A DNA stretch of 64,000 bases from Candidatus Didemnitutus sp. (GTDB lineage Bacteria; Verrucomicrobiota; Verrucomicrobiia; Opitutales; Opitutaceae): positions 250,569 through 314,568 of the forward strand of contig JAHCAY010000004.1 in the NCBI GenBank assembly GCA_019634575.1. Direction: 5' to 3'. A model generated the notes under the pieces. The model saw only the letters and a program-made list of their open reading frames with translations, had not been told where the DNA came from and ran no database searches. Each line of letters opens with the position of its first letter. Position 1 is the first letter of the stretch. Positions 34,873 to 44,729 of this stretch are shown one piece after another. Made by a program: the position numbers and the translations under genes.

Positions 34873-34903
34873 CGTGCCAGTCGGTGTCGGTATTGCATGA
34901 AAA

Positions 34904-34971
34904 GTAGTGGGAGCTTCCAGCTCCCGCCTTTGCACGAACTCGAACCCACGGGAGCTGGAAGCTCCCGCTAC
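34904..34971. repeat. Large REP-like hairpin after thrC
   Basis: Arms of 23 nt (34904-34926 and 34949-34971) match with one mismatch across a 22-nt loop. Each arm is itself palindromic (GGGAGCT-TCC-AGCTCCC). No T-run follows. It sits between thrC and the hydrolase and may stabilise or end the thrC transcript. Confidence 0.75.
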
Positions 34972-35037
34972 ATTGGTGTCTTGCGCGCCCCACCTTTGCG
35001 TTGCGCCGTCGTCGCCGTCGCGTAGCTTCGCGCCGCC

Positions 35038-36948
35038 ATGAGACTTCTCCACGCCGCCGGCCTGCTCGTCGCAGGCGTCCTTGGGTTCACTGTTTCAATC
35101 GCGCAGACCTCGCCGCTCACGCCCGACATTCCGGCGAAATTCACGCCGCCGACCGACGCCTACGATTACGTCAAACGCGTCGAAATGATCCCGATGCGCG
35201 ACGGCGTGAAACTCTACACGGTGATCGTCGTCCCGAAAGGCGCGAAGCGCGCTCCCATTCTCCTCACGCGCACGCCCTACGACGCAGCCAACCGCGCCAG
35301 CCGCACCAAGTCGCCGCGCCTGCTCGCGACGCTCGCTCTCGCCGACGAGGTCTTCGCCGCCGACGGCTACATTCGCGTTTATCAGGACGTGCGCGGCAAG
35401 CACGGCTCCGAGGGCGACTACGTCATGACCCGCCCGCCACGCGGCCCGCTCAACGACAGTAAGGTCGACCACACCACCGATGCGTGGGACACGATCGATT
35501 GGCTGGTGAAGAACGTCCCCGAGTCCAACGGCCGCGTCGGCATGATCGGCTCATCCTACGAGGGCTTCACCGTGGTGATGGCGCTGCTCGATCCGCATCC
35601 GGCGCTGAAAGTCGCCGCGCCCGAGAGCCCGATGATCGACGGCTGGATGGGCGACGATTGGTTTCACTACGGCGCGTTCCGCCAGGTGAACTTCGACTAC
35701 TTCACCGGCCAACTCGGCGGAAAATCCAAGGGCGATCGCGCCGTGCGTGGCGACGTCGACGATTACGACAACCTGCGCCGAGTCGGCTCGGCCGGAGCGT
35801 TCGCGCGCGCGACCGGCATCGATCAGTTGCCGTGGTGGAAAAAGCTGACCGAGCATCCGAGCTACGACGCGTTCTGGCAGGAGCAGGCGCTCGATCATCT
35901 CCTTGCCAAGATTCCGCTGAAGGTTCCGACGTTGTGGCTCCAAGGTCTCTGGGATCAGGAGGACATCTGGGGCGCAGTGCACGCGTATCCAGTCATGGAA
36001 ACCAAAGACACGGACAACACGAAGAACTTCCTCGTGCTCGGTCCGTGGTTTCACAGTCAGATCGGTCGCGACGGCAGCACGCTCGGCCCGCTCCGCTGGG
36101 AAGGCGACACGGCGCTGCAAGTGCGCCGCGACATCATCAAGCCGCTCTTCGATCAATACCTGAAGGACAACGCGCCGCGCGCGAACACGCCGCCGGTCTT
36201 CGTCTACAACACCGGCGAAAATCGCTGGGAGAAATACGACCGTTGGCCACTCGCCGGCGAGAATACCGAATTGCCGGGAACGATGCTTTTTCTTCGAGAG
36301 AATGGTGCGCTCAGCTTCGACGGTCCCGAAACCAAAGAGTCGTTCGACGAATATGTTTCCGATCCCGCGAAGCCGGTCCCGTATCTACCGCGCCCCGTGA
36401 AATTCAGCGACGGCGACGCCTGGCGGCGCTGGCTCGTGACGGACCAGCGGTTTGTCGCGGATCGTCCCGATGTGCTCGTTTACCAGACCGAGCCGCTCGC
36501 CGCACCGGTGCACCTTGCGGGCGCGCCGGTCGTGAACCTGCTCGCGTCGACCAGCGGCACGGACAGCGATTGGGTCGTGAAGATCATCGACGTTTTCCCG
36601 GACGAGTATCCGTCGCGGCCCGAGTTTGGCGGTTATCAGCTGCCGATCTCGCTCGAGATTTTCCGCGGACGCTATCGCGAGAGCTTCGAAAAGCCCGCCG
36701 CGCTCGAGCAGGGCAAGCCGCTCGCCTACACGTTCGCGCTGCCGCACGCGAATCACGTCTTCCAACCGGGCCACCGCATCATGGTGCAGATCCAGTCGAC
36801 GCTGTTTCCGCTCTACGACCGCAACCCGCAGAAGTTCGTCCCGAACATCTTTCTCGCGGCGCCCGGCGATTACCAAAAAGCCACGCAGCGCATCTACCGC
36901 GGCGGCACGAGCGGCACGTTCATCGAGTTGCCGGTCACGCCGCAGTAG
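35038..36948 (+). CDS. Exported CocE/NonD-family hydrolase (X-Pro dipeptidyl-peptidase S15 fold)
   Basis: A 636-residue alpha/beta hydrolase with a signal peptide (LLVAGVLGFTVSIAQ). The nucleophile Ser173 is in GSSYEG, preceded by TIDWLVKNVPESNGRVGMIG; DGWMGDDWFHYG and a C-terminal jelly-roll domain (from about residue 430) follow. The family includes cocaine esterase, glutaryl-7-ACA acylase and X-Pro dipeptidyl peptidase; the substrate cannot be told. It stands alone after the REP hairpin. Confidence 0.92.
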   Translation: MRLLHAAGLLVAGVLGFTVSIAQTSPLTPDIPAKFTPPTDAYDYVKRVEMIPMRDGVKLYTVIVVPKGAKRAPILLTRTPYDAANRASRTKSPRLLATLALADEVFAADGYIRVYQDVRGKHGSEGDYVMTRPPRGPLNDSKVDHTTDAWDTIDWLVKNVPESNGRVGMIGSSYEGFTVVMALLDPHPALKVAAPESPMIDGWMGDDWFHYGAFRQVNFDYFTGQLGGKSKGDRAVRGDVDDYDNLRRVGSAGAFARATGIDQLPWWKKLTEHPSYDAFWQEQALDHLLAKIPLKVPTLWLQGLWDQEDIWGAVHAYPVMETKDTDNTKNFLVLGPWFHSQIGRDGSTLGPLRWEGDTALQVRRDIIKPLFDQYLKDNAPRANTPPVFVYNTGENRWEKYDRWPLAGENTELPGTMLFLRENGALSFDGPETKESFDEYVSDPAKPVPYLPRPVKFSDGDAWRRWLVTDQRFVADRPDVLVYQTEPLAAPVHLAGAPVVNLLASTSGTDSDWVVKIIDVFPDEYPSRPEFGGYQLPISLEIFRGRYRESFEKPAALEQGKPLAYTFALPHANHVFQPGHRIMVQIQSTLFPLYDRNPQKFVPNIFLAAPGDYQKATQRIYRGGTSGTFIELPVTPQ

Positions 36949-37052
36949 CGATTCTGAAAATTTCCGATGTGGCCGCATAACGGCGCCTGCAAACACGCGA
37001 GCCGTCGGGACGCGCGCTGGCGCCGGTTCCGCGCGCCGGTCAAGGTGGTCGT

Positions 37053-37796
37053 GTGAAGTTTCAGGACCATTTCTCGAATCAGGCGGCCGTCTATGCGCAG
37101 TCGCGCCCGACGTATCCGGTGACGTTCTTCGATGAGCTGGCGCGGCTCGCGCCGGCGCGCGGATTGGCTTGGGACTGCGGCACAGGCAACGGGCAGGCCG
37201 CGGTCGCGCTGGCCGCGCACTTCCAGCGCGTCATCGCCACCGAGCCGAGCGAGGCGCAACTGGCCGCCGCGACGCCGCACGCGCGCGTGGTTTATCTGCG
37301 CAGCGCGGAACTTGCCCCGACGGTGCGCGATGGCACGGTCGATCTCGTCACCGCGGCGCAGGCGGCGCACTGGTTCGACCGCGCGAAATTCTATGCGGAG
37401 GTGAAACGCGTGTTGCGCCCCGGAGGCGTGGTGGCGCTGTGGAGCTACTGGCTGGCGCGCGTGAACCCCGAGATCGATGCCGTCGTGGACCGGTTCTATG
37501 CGGAGACGACGGGACCCTATTGGCCGCCGGAACGGCGCCACATCGAGAGTCGCTATCGCGATTTCGATTTTCCGTTCGCTGAACTGCCTTTCCCGCCGTG
37601 CACGATCACGCGCGAATGGTTGGCGGACGATCTCGTTGCCTTCCTGGCGAGTTGGTCCGCGGTGGATCGTTACCGGAAAGCGCGCGGGGAGGATCCCATT
37701 CCGGCTGTGGCCGCGGAGCTACGGGCGCGGTGGGGCGATGGACGGCGGACCGTCACTTGGGGGATGTTCGGGCGACTGGGCCGAGCGGTCGCTTGA
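37053..37796 (+). CDS. Class I SAM-dependent methyltransferase
   Basis: A 247-residue cytoplasmic methyltransferase. The SAM loop is AWDCGTGNGQAAVAL, with VIATEPSEAQL and VDLVTAAQAAHWFD, and RVLRPGGVVALWSYW. It resembles the trans-aconitate methyltransferase-like / UbiE-like group, where many members have unknown substrates. The start is GTG at 37053. There is no clear operon partner. Confidence 0.88.
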   Translation: MKFQDHFSNQAAVYAQSRPTYPVTFFDELARLAPARGLAWDCGTGNGQAAVALAAHFQRVIATEPSEAQLAAATPHARVVYLRSAELAPTVRDGTVDLVTAAQAAHWFDRAKFYAEVKRVLRPGGVVALWSYWLARVNPEIDAVVDRFYAETTGPYWPPERRHIESRYRDFDFPFAELPFPPCTITREWLADDLVAFLASWSAVDRYRKARGEDPIPAVAAELRARWGDGRRTVTWGMFGRLGRAVA

Positions 37797-37808
37797 GCGC
37801 GGGCGGCG

Positions 37809-39260
37809 CTAGAGCAACGGGGCGAGCAGGCGGCTGAGTTCTTCGCCGAGGGTCGAGAAGAACTTCGGCGGGCGCTTCGCTTGCGGCATCGGTTTGCAAT
37901 GCGCGAACACGCCGCGCATCCAAGCGGCGAGATGTTCGGCGTCACAGGCCGAGTAGGTGACGGCGGCGACCTCGAAATTCACGAAGAGCGAGCGCAAGTC
38001 CATGTTGGCCGAACCCCAGAGGCCGGTGGCGCCGTCCACGAGGATCGCTTTCGCGTGGTTCATGCCCGGACCGTAGAGCTGCACGCGCACGCCGGCTTGC
38101 TGCAACTCACGCAGGTAGTGTTTGCGCGCGAGGTCGGTGATCGGGTGATTCGAACGCGCCGGGACCACGAGGCGGACGTCGATGCCCGCGCGCGCCTGCA
38201 CCATGAGTGAGCGCTGCAGCACTTCGTCGGGGATGTAGTAGGGCGTGACGATCCACACGCTGCGCTCGGCCTGTTGCACGAGGGAGAGGATGCCTTCGTA
38301 GAGCGGGTCGCCGGGCACGTCGGGGCCGCTGGCGACGATCTGGAGCTCGCTGTCGCCCACCGCCGCGGGCACGCCCGGAGGAATTTCGTCATGGAGCGCG
38401 GCGATCGTTTGCCCGCTCGCGTAGGCCCAGTCGGCGAGGAAAATTTCCTCGAGCAGGCTCACGGCCGGGCCCTCGATCACCGCGCCGAAGTCGCGGAAGC
38501 GGCGCTTCAGCGGCGTCGGCCCCATGTATTCGGTCGCGAGATTGCGCCCGCCGACGACGGCGAGCCGGTGATCGAACACCGCGATTTTCCGGTGATTGCG
38601 CAGGTTGGCCGAGCCGCGCGTTTGCAGCGGCAGCATCGGCATGAACGACACGACCTCGCCGCCGGCCGCGCGAATCGGGTCGCAGAAGGAGCCGTTGGTG
38701 AAGAAGCAGCCGAGCGAGTCGAGCAGCAGGCGGACCTTCACGCCCTCGCGCGCGCGCTGCGCGAGGAGCTTCACCACGCGGCGCCCGACGATATCGCGGC
38801 CGAGGATGAAGGTCATGATGTGGATCGTGTGCTTGGCCTCGAGGATCTGCCGTTCGAGCTGGCGGTAGGAATCCTCGCCCGAGGCGACGAACTCCACGCG
38901 GTTGCCGCCGACGGGCGGGCACGCGCCGTTGAGCGTGAGCACGCGCGCGGCGAAGGTGTTCGCGGCGGGGGAGGGCGGCGCGCCGGGCACGACCGGGCAG
39001 AGGCGCGCCTTGGTGGCGGCGAGGCGTTTGAGTTTCCGGCCGCCGAAGAGCAGAAACAGCGGCACGCCGACGTAGGGCACGAACGCGATCGCGAGCAGCC
39101 ACGCGAAGGTGTTGCCCGGTTGCTTGCGCTCGCTCACGAGACGCGCGATGGCGAAGAACGCCAGCAGGAAGCCGAGCACGGTGAGCACGTGCGGCAACAC
39201 GCCGAAGATCCACGGGTGATGCTTCGCGGTGTCGACTGCCTGCTCCAGTGCCGGATCCAT
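37809..39260 (-). CDS. cls: Cardiolipin synthase (phospholipase D family)
   Basis: Joins phosphatidylglycerol units to form cardiolipin. The 483-residue inner-membrane protein has two N-terminal membrane helices (VLTVLGFLLAFFAIARLV and FAWLLAIAFVPYVGVPLFLLFGG), and two HKD motifs: His223 in HRKIAVFD and His402 in HAKAILVD, each followed by the expected GS/GG-N. The start at 39260 (MDPALEQ) is preferred; the 72-residue extension has no helix or conserved feature. It faces the methyltransferase gene with 12 bp between stops. Confidence 0.94.
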   Translation of the reverse strand: MDPALEQAVDTAKHHPWIFGVLPHVLTVLGFLLAFFAIARLVSERKQPGNTFAWLLAIAFVPYVGVPLFLLFGGRKLKRLAATKARLCPVVPGAPPSPAANTFAARVLTLNGACPPVGGNRVEFVASGEDSYRQLERQILEAKHTIHIMTFILGRDIVGRRVVKLLAQRAREGVKVRLLLDSLGCFFTNGSFCDPIRAAGGEVVSFMPMLPLQTRGSANLRNHRKIAVFDHRLAVVGGRNLATEYMGPTPLKRRFRDFGAVIEGPAVSLLEEIFLADWAYASGQTIAALHDEIPPGVPAAVGDSELQIVASGPDVPGDPLYEGILSLVQQAERSVWIVTPYYIPDEVLQRSLMVQARAGIDVRLVVPARSNHPITDLARKHYLRELQQAGVRVQLYGPGMNHAKAILVDGATGLWGSANMDLRSLFVNFEVAAVTYSACDAEHLAAWMRGVFAHCKPMPQAKRPPKFFSTLGEELSRLLAPLL

Positions 39261-39385
39261 CGGTGAGCAGATAATCCGGCGTGCGGCGCGGATGCAAGTA
39301 GCGCGCGCGTCCGATTGTCTCCCGCGCGGTTCGTTTTTGGTGCCCCGGTGTTTTCGCTCGGAAACGGGCGGCGCACGCGTTTGGA

Positions 39386-39399
39386 TTCTAGTGTTAGAA
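39386..39399. promoter_or_regulatory. Candidate operator upstream of the TonB-dependent receptor
   Basis: TTCTA-GTGT-TAGAA, a perfect 5+5 inverted repeat 149 bp before the receptor ATG, within the 287-bp spacer between cls and the receptor. No clear -35/-10 pair was found. A related TAGAA half-site lies upstream of the transporter at 63945-63949. Confidence 0.35.
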
Positions 39400-39547
39400 C
39401 GGTGAAGGTTTTGCGGCGCGCACCGTCGCGGGACTAGCGGTTCTGTGCGGCGCACCCCTGCGCTCACCACCCCCAATCCCCAAACTGACGCGCGAGATTA
39501 CCCCAATATCTCCGCGCTTCCGTAACCGCAGAACTACGCTGTAAGGT

Positions 39548-42500
39548 ATGAAAACCCCGTCCAGATTAGGCTTGGCCTTCCTGTTTGCCGCAGGCGGCTG
39601 GCAGCTCGGAGCACAAACCGTCGCTCCTGTTACGAAACCCCTGGCTGACGAAGAGACCGTGGTCCTTTCGCCGTTCGAGGTTCAGGTGCAGAAGGACAAT
39701 GGCTATCAAGCGACCGAAACCCTCGCCGGCACGCGCATCCGCACCGATCTGAAGGACGTCGGCGGCGCGCTCTCGGTCTACACGAAGGAATTCATGCGGG
39801 ACATCGGCGCGACCGACAATTCCTCGCTGCTCCAATACACCACGAACGCCGAAGTCGCCGGCACGCGCGGCAGCTATGCCGGCTTGGGCAACGGCACGAG
39901 CATGGACGAGTCCGGCACCTTGCGCGCCCCCGGCAGCGCCCAGCGCGTGCGCGGCCTCGCGGCGGCGGACAACACCCGCGACTTCTTCATCACCGACATT
40001 CCGTGGGACTCGTATAACGTCGACCGCATCGACATCCAGCGCGGCCCCAACGCCATCCTCTTCGGCTTGGGCAGCCCGGCCGGCATCGTGAACGCCACGA
40101 CGCGCAACGCCGAGTTCCGCAACAAACACGAGGCCCAGTTCCGCGTCGGCTCCTACGGCAGCACGCGCAGCTCCGTCGATCTCAATCAGGAGATCATCAA
40201 GAACGTGCTCGCGGTCCGCCTCGACGCCATGTGGAACAACGAGAAATTCCAACAGAAGCCGGCGTTCCAGGACGACCGTCGTTACTACGCCGCCCTGCGC
40301 TTCGACCCGCAGCTCTTCAAGGATCGCACCTGGCACACCAGCCTGAAGGCGAAGTATGAGAACGGCGACATCAAGGCCAACCGCCCGCGCATCACGCCGC
40401 CGAACGACAGCATCACGCCGTGGTTCCGCGCCGTCGACACGACCAGCCTCAACGGCGGCATGGGCAAGCTCGCGGTCAATAACGGCTATGAAGTCGGCGC
40501 GGCGCTCTCCGCGGTCAACCCGTGGCTCAGCGGCGGCAACATCGATCAGCAGCAGCCCGCGTGGTTCATCGACGGCCTCACCAATGCGCTCGACCGCATC
40601 TACGGCGGCTACGTCAACGTCGGCGCCCGCAACAACGACGGCACCGTCCGCGGCGTGAACGACAACCTCATCGGCCAGCGCTACGCGCAGCCGTTCTTCG
40701 GCCTCACCAGCCTGAGTTCCTATGCGGGCATCGCCAACCTCCCCGGCGCGACCTACGGCCAATACCGCACCGCCTCGCTGCTCGATCCCTCCGTCTTCGA
40801 TTTCTACAACAAACTCATCGACGGCCCGACCAAGCGCGAGTGGGAGAACTGGAACGCCTACAACATCGACCTCTCGCAGACCGCATTCGACGACCGCCTC
40901 GGCGTGCAGTTCAGCTACGACTACCAGAAATACAAGCGCGGCGGCGAGGCCCTCCTCGGCAATAGCGATTACAGCAGCCCGACGCTCACGATCGACATCC
41001 TGAAAAACTTCCAGGATCTCGCCACCAACTCGAACTTCGGCCGCCCCTACGTGCTCGGCGGCCCCGGCGGCGGCAACTCCTACGAAAGCGAACGCAAATA
41101 CACTCGCGGCTCCCTCTTCGGCGAACTCCGCGCACGCGACATCTTCGACAGCCCCTTCCTCGTGAAGCTGCTCGGCAAGCACCGCCTCAACGGCGTCTAC
41201 AGCGACGAAAAATACTTCGCCGAAACCCGCCGCTGGCAGATGTATGCCAACAACCGCGCCTGGGACAGCTACTGGACCCGCGCCGACGGCAATCTCAACG
41301 GCATCAATAACCGCGCCCCCGTCGCCGTCATTTACCTCGGGCCCTCCGTCGCCAATCAGTCGACCGCCGCCGGCGCGAACATCCCGAACATCGGCGCGCC
41401 GATCGGTCTGTCCGACGGCAACCTCTATTATTTCAACTCCACCTGGACCAACCCGACCGGCGTGAACTACAACGCGCCCTGGACCGTCCCCGCGAACCTC
41501 CAGTCGATGTTCAGTCCCACCGGCGGCCCGAACTACGACGGCGTCACGCCTTACTCCGGCTACACGCAGGTGTCGAATCCCGCCAACTACGTCGGCTGGA
41601 ACACGGGCTACCAGATGAATCTCCTGCGCTATAACGACGGCGAAAATCTCGGCCTGCTCCGCAACGCCTCCAAGAGCCTGCGCACGACCAAGTCCTACGC
41701 CGGCACCTGGCAGGGTTTCCTCTGGAACGAGGCCATCATCCCGACGCTCGGCTGGCGCTACGACGTCGTCAAAGGCCGCAACGTCACCGCCAACTCCGTC
41801 GCGAGCAACCGCGCCATGCTCAACCTCAACGAGACCGGCGCCGCGAGCACGCTGCCCTACGCGCTGCCCGACAGCGCCACCGGCCTGAACAGCAACCAGT
41901 CCTACTCCCTCTTCAAGGACCACTCGACTTCGGGCGGCGTCGTCGTGCACCTCAACAAGCTCCTCGAGAAGGACCCGCTGCCGATCAACGTCAGCCTCTC
42001 CTACAACAAATCGAGCAACTTCCAGGTCACGAACACCCGCCGCGACATCTACGGCAACCTGATCGGCAATCCCACCGGCACGACCAAGGACTACGGCGTG
42101 CTGCTCTCCACCAAGGACGGCCGCTACTCGCTCCGCGTCGTGAAATACGAGACCGGCCTCAAGAACGCCGACACGCAGCTCGATGCCGCCGGCCTCACCG
42201 GCACGATCAAGAACGGCCTGAACTGGCGTAACATCATGCTCTATCACATGACCGGTTACGCGTGGTCCACCGTCACGACCGGCTCCAACATCCGCTTCGA
42301 GTGGAATCCCGCCTACGTGAACCAATACGGCCGCACCGTTTGGTCGCAGGACAAGGTCAACGCCGGTCAGCCCGCCCCCGCCGGCTCCGTGCTGCAGACC
42401 GACGCCCAGTCGATCGCCCAGCGCGACGCCTCGATCCGCGCCTGGAACGAGATTCAAAAATACCTCGCCGACCGCGGCTACTTCTCCGCGTGGAACTACG

Positions 42501-43327
42501 GCGTCGGGCCCACCACGCTGGCCAAGCTCACGGACCGCGCCACCTACGAGGCGAACCCCGCCGCTTACCAGCCCGACTCCACCAGCGTCTACGACTACCG
42601 CAATAATCCCGCGCTGCAGGGCTTCGCGGTCACGGCCGACACGGAGTCGAAAGGCTATGAATTCGAACTCACCGCCAATCCCACCCGGAACTGGCGCGTC
42701 AGCTTCAACGCCTCCAAGACCACCGCCATCCGCACCAACGTCGGCGGCGCCGAACTCGACGCCCTCGTCGCCTACCTGACGAAGCAGATCGGCACCGCCA
42801 CCGTCCCCGGCGCGGCCGGCGACATGATCATGTTCAACGGCCACTTCGACGACCCCACCAACGTGATCTGGAACAACAGCACATGGAAAAACTTCCGCTC
42901 CGGCTACACGCTGCTGAAGCTCCAGGAAAACGCCGCCGCCTCCGAACTCCGCAAATGGCGCTACAACTTCGTCACGAACTACTCGTTCACCAACGGCCTG
43001 CTCAAGGGCACCGGCGTCGGCGGCAGCTATCGCTGGCAGGACAAGGTCGTCATCGGCTACCCGGTGCTCGCCGACGCGGGCGGCCTCGCCACCTTCGACC
43101 TGAGCAAGCCCTACTACGGCCCCGCCGAAAAGGGCATCGATCTCTGGGTCAGCTACGAACGCAAGCTCACCAAGAACATCGGCTGGAAGATCCAGGCCAA
43201 CGTCCGCAACCTCGGAAACAAGAACGGACTCATCCCGATCTCCGTCCAACCCGATGGCCAGACCTGGGCCGGCGTCCGCCTGCAGCCCGTCGAAGAATGG
43301 TTCGTTACCAACACATTCACCTTCTGA
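39548..43327 (+). CDS. TonB-dependent receptor, large Opitutaceae type
   Basis: A 1259-residue outer-membrane receptor for active import. It has a signal peptide (LGLAFLFAAGGWQLGAQ), then ETVVLSPFEVQVQKDNGYQATETLAGTRI, the plug style seen in many Opitutaceae receptors, with IQRGPNAILFGLGSPAGIVN closing the plug. The rest is a long beta-barrel ending EWFVTNTFTF with a terminal Phe, as expected for BAM-dependent insertion. There is no SusC-type carboxypeptidase-like N-terminal domain and no SusD gene. It heads the xylan locus, so glucuronoxylan oligosaccharides are the likely ligand; iron or other ligands are less likely from context. Confidence 0.93.
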   Translation: MKTPSRLGLAFLFAAGGWQLGAQTVAPVTKPLADEETVVLSPFEVQVQKDNGYQATETLAGTRIRTDLKDVGGALSVYTKEFMRDIGATDNSSLLQYTTNAEVAGTRGSYAGLGNGTSMDESGTLRAPGSAQRVRGLAAADNTRDFFITDIPWDSYNVDRIDIQRGPNAILFGLGSPAGIVNATTRNAEFRNKHEAQFRVGSYGSTRSSVDLNQEIIKNVLAVRLDAMWNNEKFQQKPAFQDDRRYYAALRFDPQLFKDRTWHTSLKAKYENGDIKANRPRITPPNDSITPWFRAVDTTSLNGGMGKLAVNNGYEVGAALSAVNPWLSGGNIDQQQPAWFIDGLTNALDRIYGGYVNVGARNNDGTVRGVNDNLIGQRYAQPFFGLTSLSSYAGIANLPGATYGQYRTASLLDPSVFDFYNKLIDGPTKREWENWNAYNIDLSQTAFDDRLGVQFSYDYQKYKRGGEALLGNSDYSSPTLTIDILKNFQDLATNSNFGRPYVLGGPGGGNSYESERKYTRGSLFGELRARDIFDSPFLVKLLGKHRLNGVYSDEKYFAETRRWQMYANNRAWDSYWTRADGNLNGINNRAPVAVIYLGPSVANQSTAAGANIPNIGAPIGLSDGNLYYFNSTWTNPTGVNYNAPWTVPANLQSMFSPTGGPNYDGVTPYSGYTQVSNPANYVGWNTGYQMNLLRYNDGENLGLLRNASKSLRTTKSYAGTWQGFLWNEAIIPTLGWRYDVVKGRNVTANSVASNRAMLNLNETGAASTLPYALPDSATGLNSNQSYSLFKDHSTSGGVVVHLNKLLEKDPLPINVSLSYNKSSNFQVTNTRRDIYGNLIGNPTGTTKDYGVLLSTKDGRYSLRVVKYETGLKNADTQLDAAGLTGTIKNGLNWRNIMLYHMTGYAWSTVTTGSNIRFEWNPAYVNQYGRTVWSQDKVNAGQPAPAGSVLQTDAQSIAQRDASIRAWNEIQKYLADRGYFSAWNYGVGPTTLAKLTDRATYEANPAAYQPDSTSVYDYRNNPALQGFAVTADTESKGYEFELTANPTRNWRVSFNASKTTAIRTNVGGAELDALVAYLTKQIGTATVPGAAGDMIMFNGHFDDPTNVIWNNSTWKNFRSGYTLLKLQENAAASELRKWRYNFVTNYSFTNGLLKGTGVGGSYRWQDKVVIGYPVLADAGGLATFDLSKPYYGPAEKGIDLWVSYERKLTKNIGWKIQANVRNLGNKNGLIPISVQPDGQTWAGVRLQPVEEWFVTNTFTF

Positions 43328-43338
43328 GGTAGAAACGT

Positions 43339-43366
43339 GCCCGGCTCCTCGGGGGAGAGGCCGGGC
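43339..43366 (+). other. Intercistronic hairpin after the TonB-dependent receptor
   Basis: GCCCGGC (43339-43345) pairs with GCCGGGC (43360-43366). There is no T-run. The 157-bp spacer could hold a processing site that lets the receptor message outlast that of the enzymes; this is inference. Confidence 0.4.
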
Positions 43367-43484
43367 GCGCCTATCGCCCATTCCCCCTTTGAAACCACCG
43401 GCCGGAGCGGAAAATATTCCACTCCGGCTGGCGAATCTCCCGGAAACTCCCTCCACCCGCGGCGCCAGCCGCCGATCACCCGCC

Positions 43485-44720
43485 ATGTCCGCCCTCGCGA
43501 AAAGCCGCCGCCTTGCTCTCTGGCTTTTCGTTGGCTGCGTCCTGTGGCCATTCGCGGTGGCGACGCACGCCGAGCCGCGCTGGATCGGCACCTGGGCCAC
43601 CGCCCCGATTCCCGAGCGGCCGGGCCAGGACACGCCCACGCTGGCCGCCGCGACCTTCCGCCAAAACATCCACATTTCGCTCGGCGGCCGCACGGTGCGC
43701 TTGCGCCTCTCGAATGCGTTCGGCGCCACGCCGCTCCGCCTCGCCGGTGTGCACCTCGCGCTCGCCGCGCCCGGCGGCGCCATCCAACCCGGCACCGATC
43801 GCGCCGTGAAATTCGCCGGACAGGACGCGGTGACGATTCCCGCCGGCGCTCCGCTCGTGTCGGACCCGCTCGATTTCCCGCTCCCGCCGCAAGCCGACGT
43901 CTCGATCTCGATTCACTTCGCCGCGGAGCTCCCCGATACGCTCACCGCCCACCCGGGCTCGCGCACCACGTCGTTCCTGCAACCGGGCGACGCACTCGCC
44001 ACCGTGACGCTGCCCGACGCGCGGAAGGTCGAGCGCTGGTATTTCATCAACGGTCTCGACGTGCTCGTCGACGCGCCCGCAACCTCCGCGCTCGCCATCC
44101 TCGGCGACTCGATCACCGACGGACGCGGCACCACGACCGACGCCAACAATCGCTGGCCCGACGAGTTCGTGCGCCGCTACCAGGCGCAGCCCGGTCTGCC
44201 TCCGCTCGGCGTGCTCAATCTCGGCATCGGTGGCAACGCCCTCGTGCGCGGCGGCATCGGCCCGAACATCCTCGCACGATTCGATCGCGACGTCCTCGCC
44301 CAAAGCGGCGTGCGCTGGCTGCTCGTTTTCGCCGGCATCAACGATCTCGGCGGTCGCGTCAGCGCACGCAAGGAGCACCGCGAGTTTGCGTCCATTTCCG
44401 ACCTGGTCGCCGGTTACCAACAGGTGATCACTCGTGCGCACAGCCGCAATCTCCGCGTCGTCGGCGCGACGATCACGCCCTATCAAGGCGCGGATTTCTA
44501 TTGGACGCCCGACGGCGAAGCCGACCGCCAGAAGATCAACGAGTGGATCCGCCACAGCGGCGCGTTCGATGCGGTGGCCGACTTCGACGTCGCAGTCCGC
44601 GATCCGGAGCGCCCGACGCGCCTCCGGCCGGAGTTCGACAGCGGCGATCACCTCCATCTTTCCCCGGCGGGCTACGCGCGCCTCGGCGAAGCGCTTGCTC
44701 CTAATCTCTTTTCTCCCTGA
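43485..44720 (+). CDS. Exported SGNH/GDSL hydrolase, probable carbohydrate esterase
   Basis: A 411-residue protein with a signal peptide (LALWLFVGCVLWPFAVATHA). A beta-sandwich-like N-terminal half is followed by the SGNH domain: Ser in LGDSITDG, Gly in GIGGNALV, Asn in GINDLGG, and the Asp-x-x-His pair in SGDHLHLSPAGY. In a xylan locus it is most likely an acetyl-xylan or related esterase, but that is context. The next gene, GH3, starts 9 bp later. Confidence 0.9.
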   Translation: MSALAKSRRLALWLFVGCVLWPFAVATHAEPRWIGTWATAPIPERPGQDTPTLAAATFRQNIHISLGGRTVRLRLSNAFGATPLRLAGVHLALAAPGGAIQPGTDRAVKFAGQDAVTIPAGAPLVSDPLDFPLPPQADVSISIHFAAELPDTLTAHPGSRTTSFLQPGDALATVTLPDARKVERWYFINGLDVLVDAPATSALAILGDSITDGRGTTTDANNRWPDEFVRRYQAQPGLPPLGVLNLGIGGNALVRGGIGPNILARFDRDVLAQSGVRWLLVFAGINDLGGRVSARKEHREFASISDLVAGYQQVITRAHSRNLRVVGATITPYQGADFYWTPDGEADRQKINEWIRHSGAFDAVADFDVAVRDPERPTRLRPEFDSGDHLHLSPAGYARLGEALAPNLFSP

Positions 44721-44729
44721 CGAATTTCT

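Noticed and set aside
31453..35052. A 1199-codon minus-strand open frame across plsY, lysC and thrC
   Set aside because: It runs antisense through three well-recognised genes and has no family features.
39566..43795. A 1409-codon open frame antisense to the TonB-dependent receptor
   Set aside because: It mirrors the codon pattern of the receptor gene in GC-rich DNA, has no recognisable domain, and the opposite strand encodes a complete receptor with signal peptide and C-terminal Phe.
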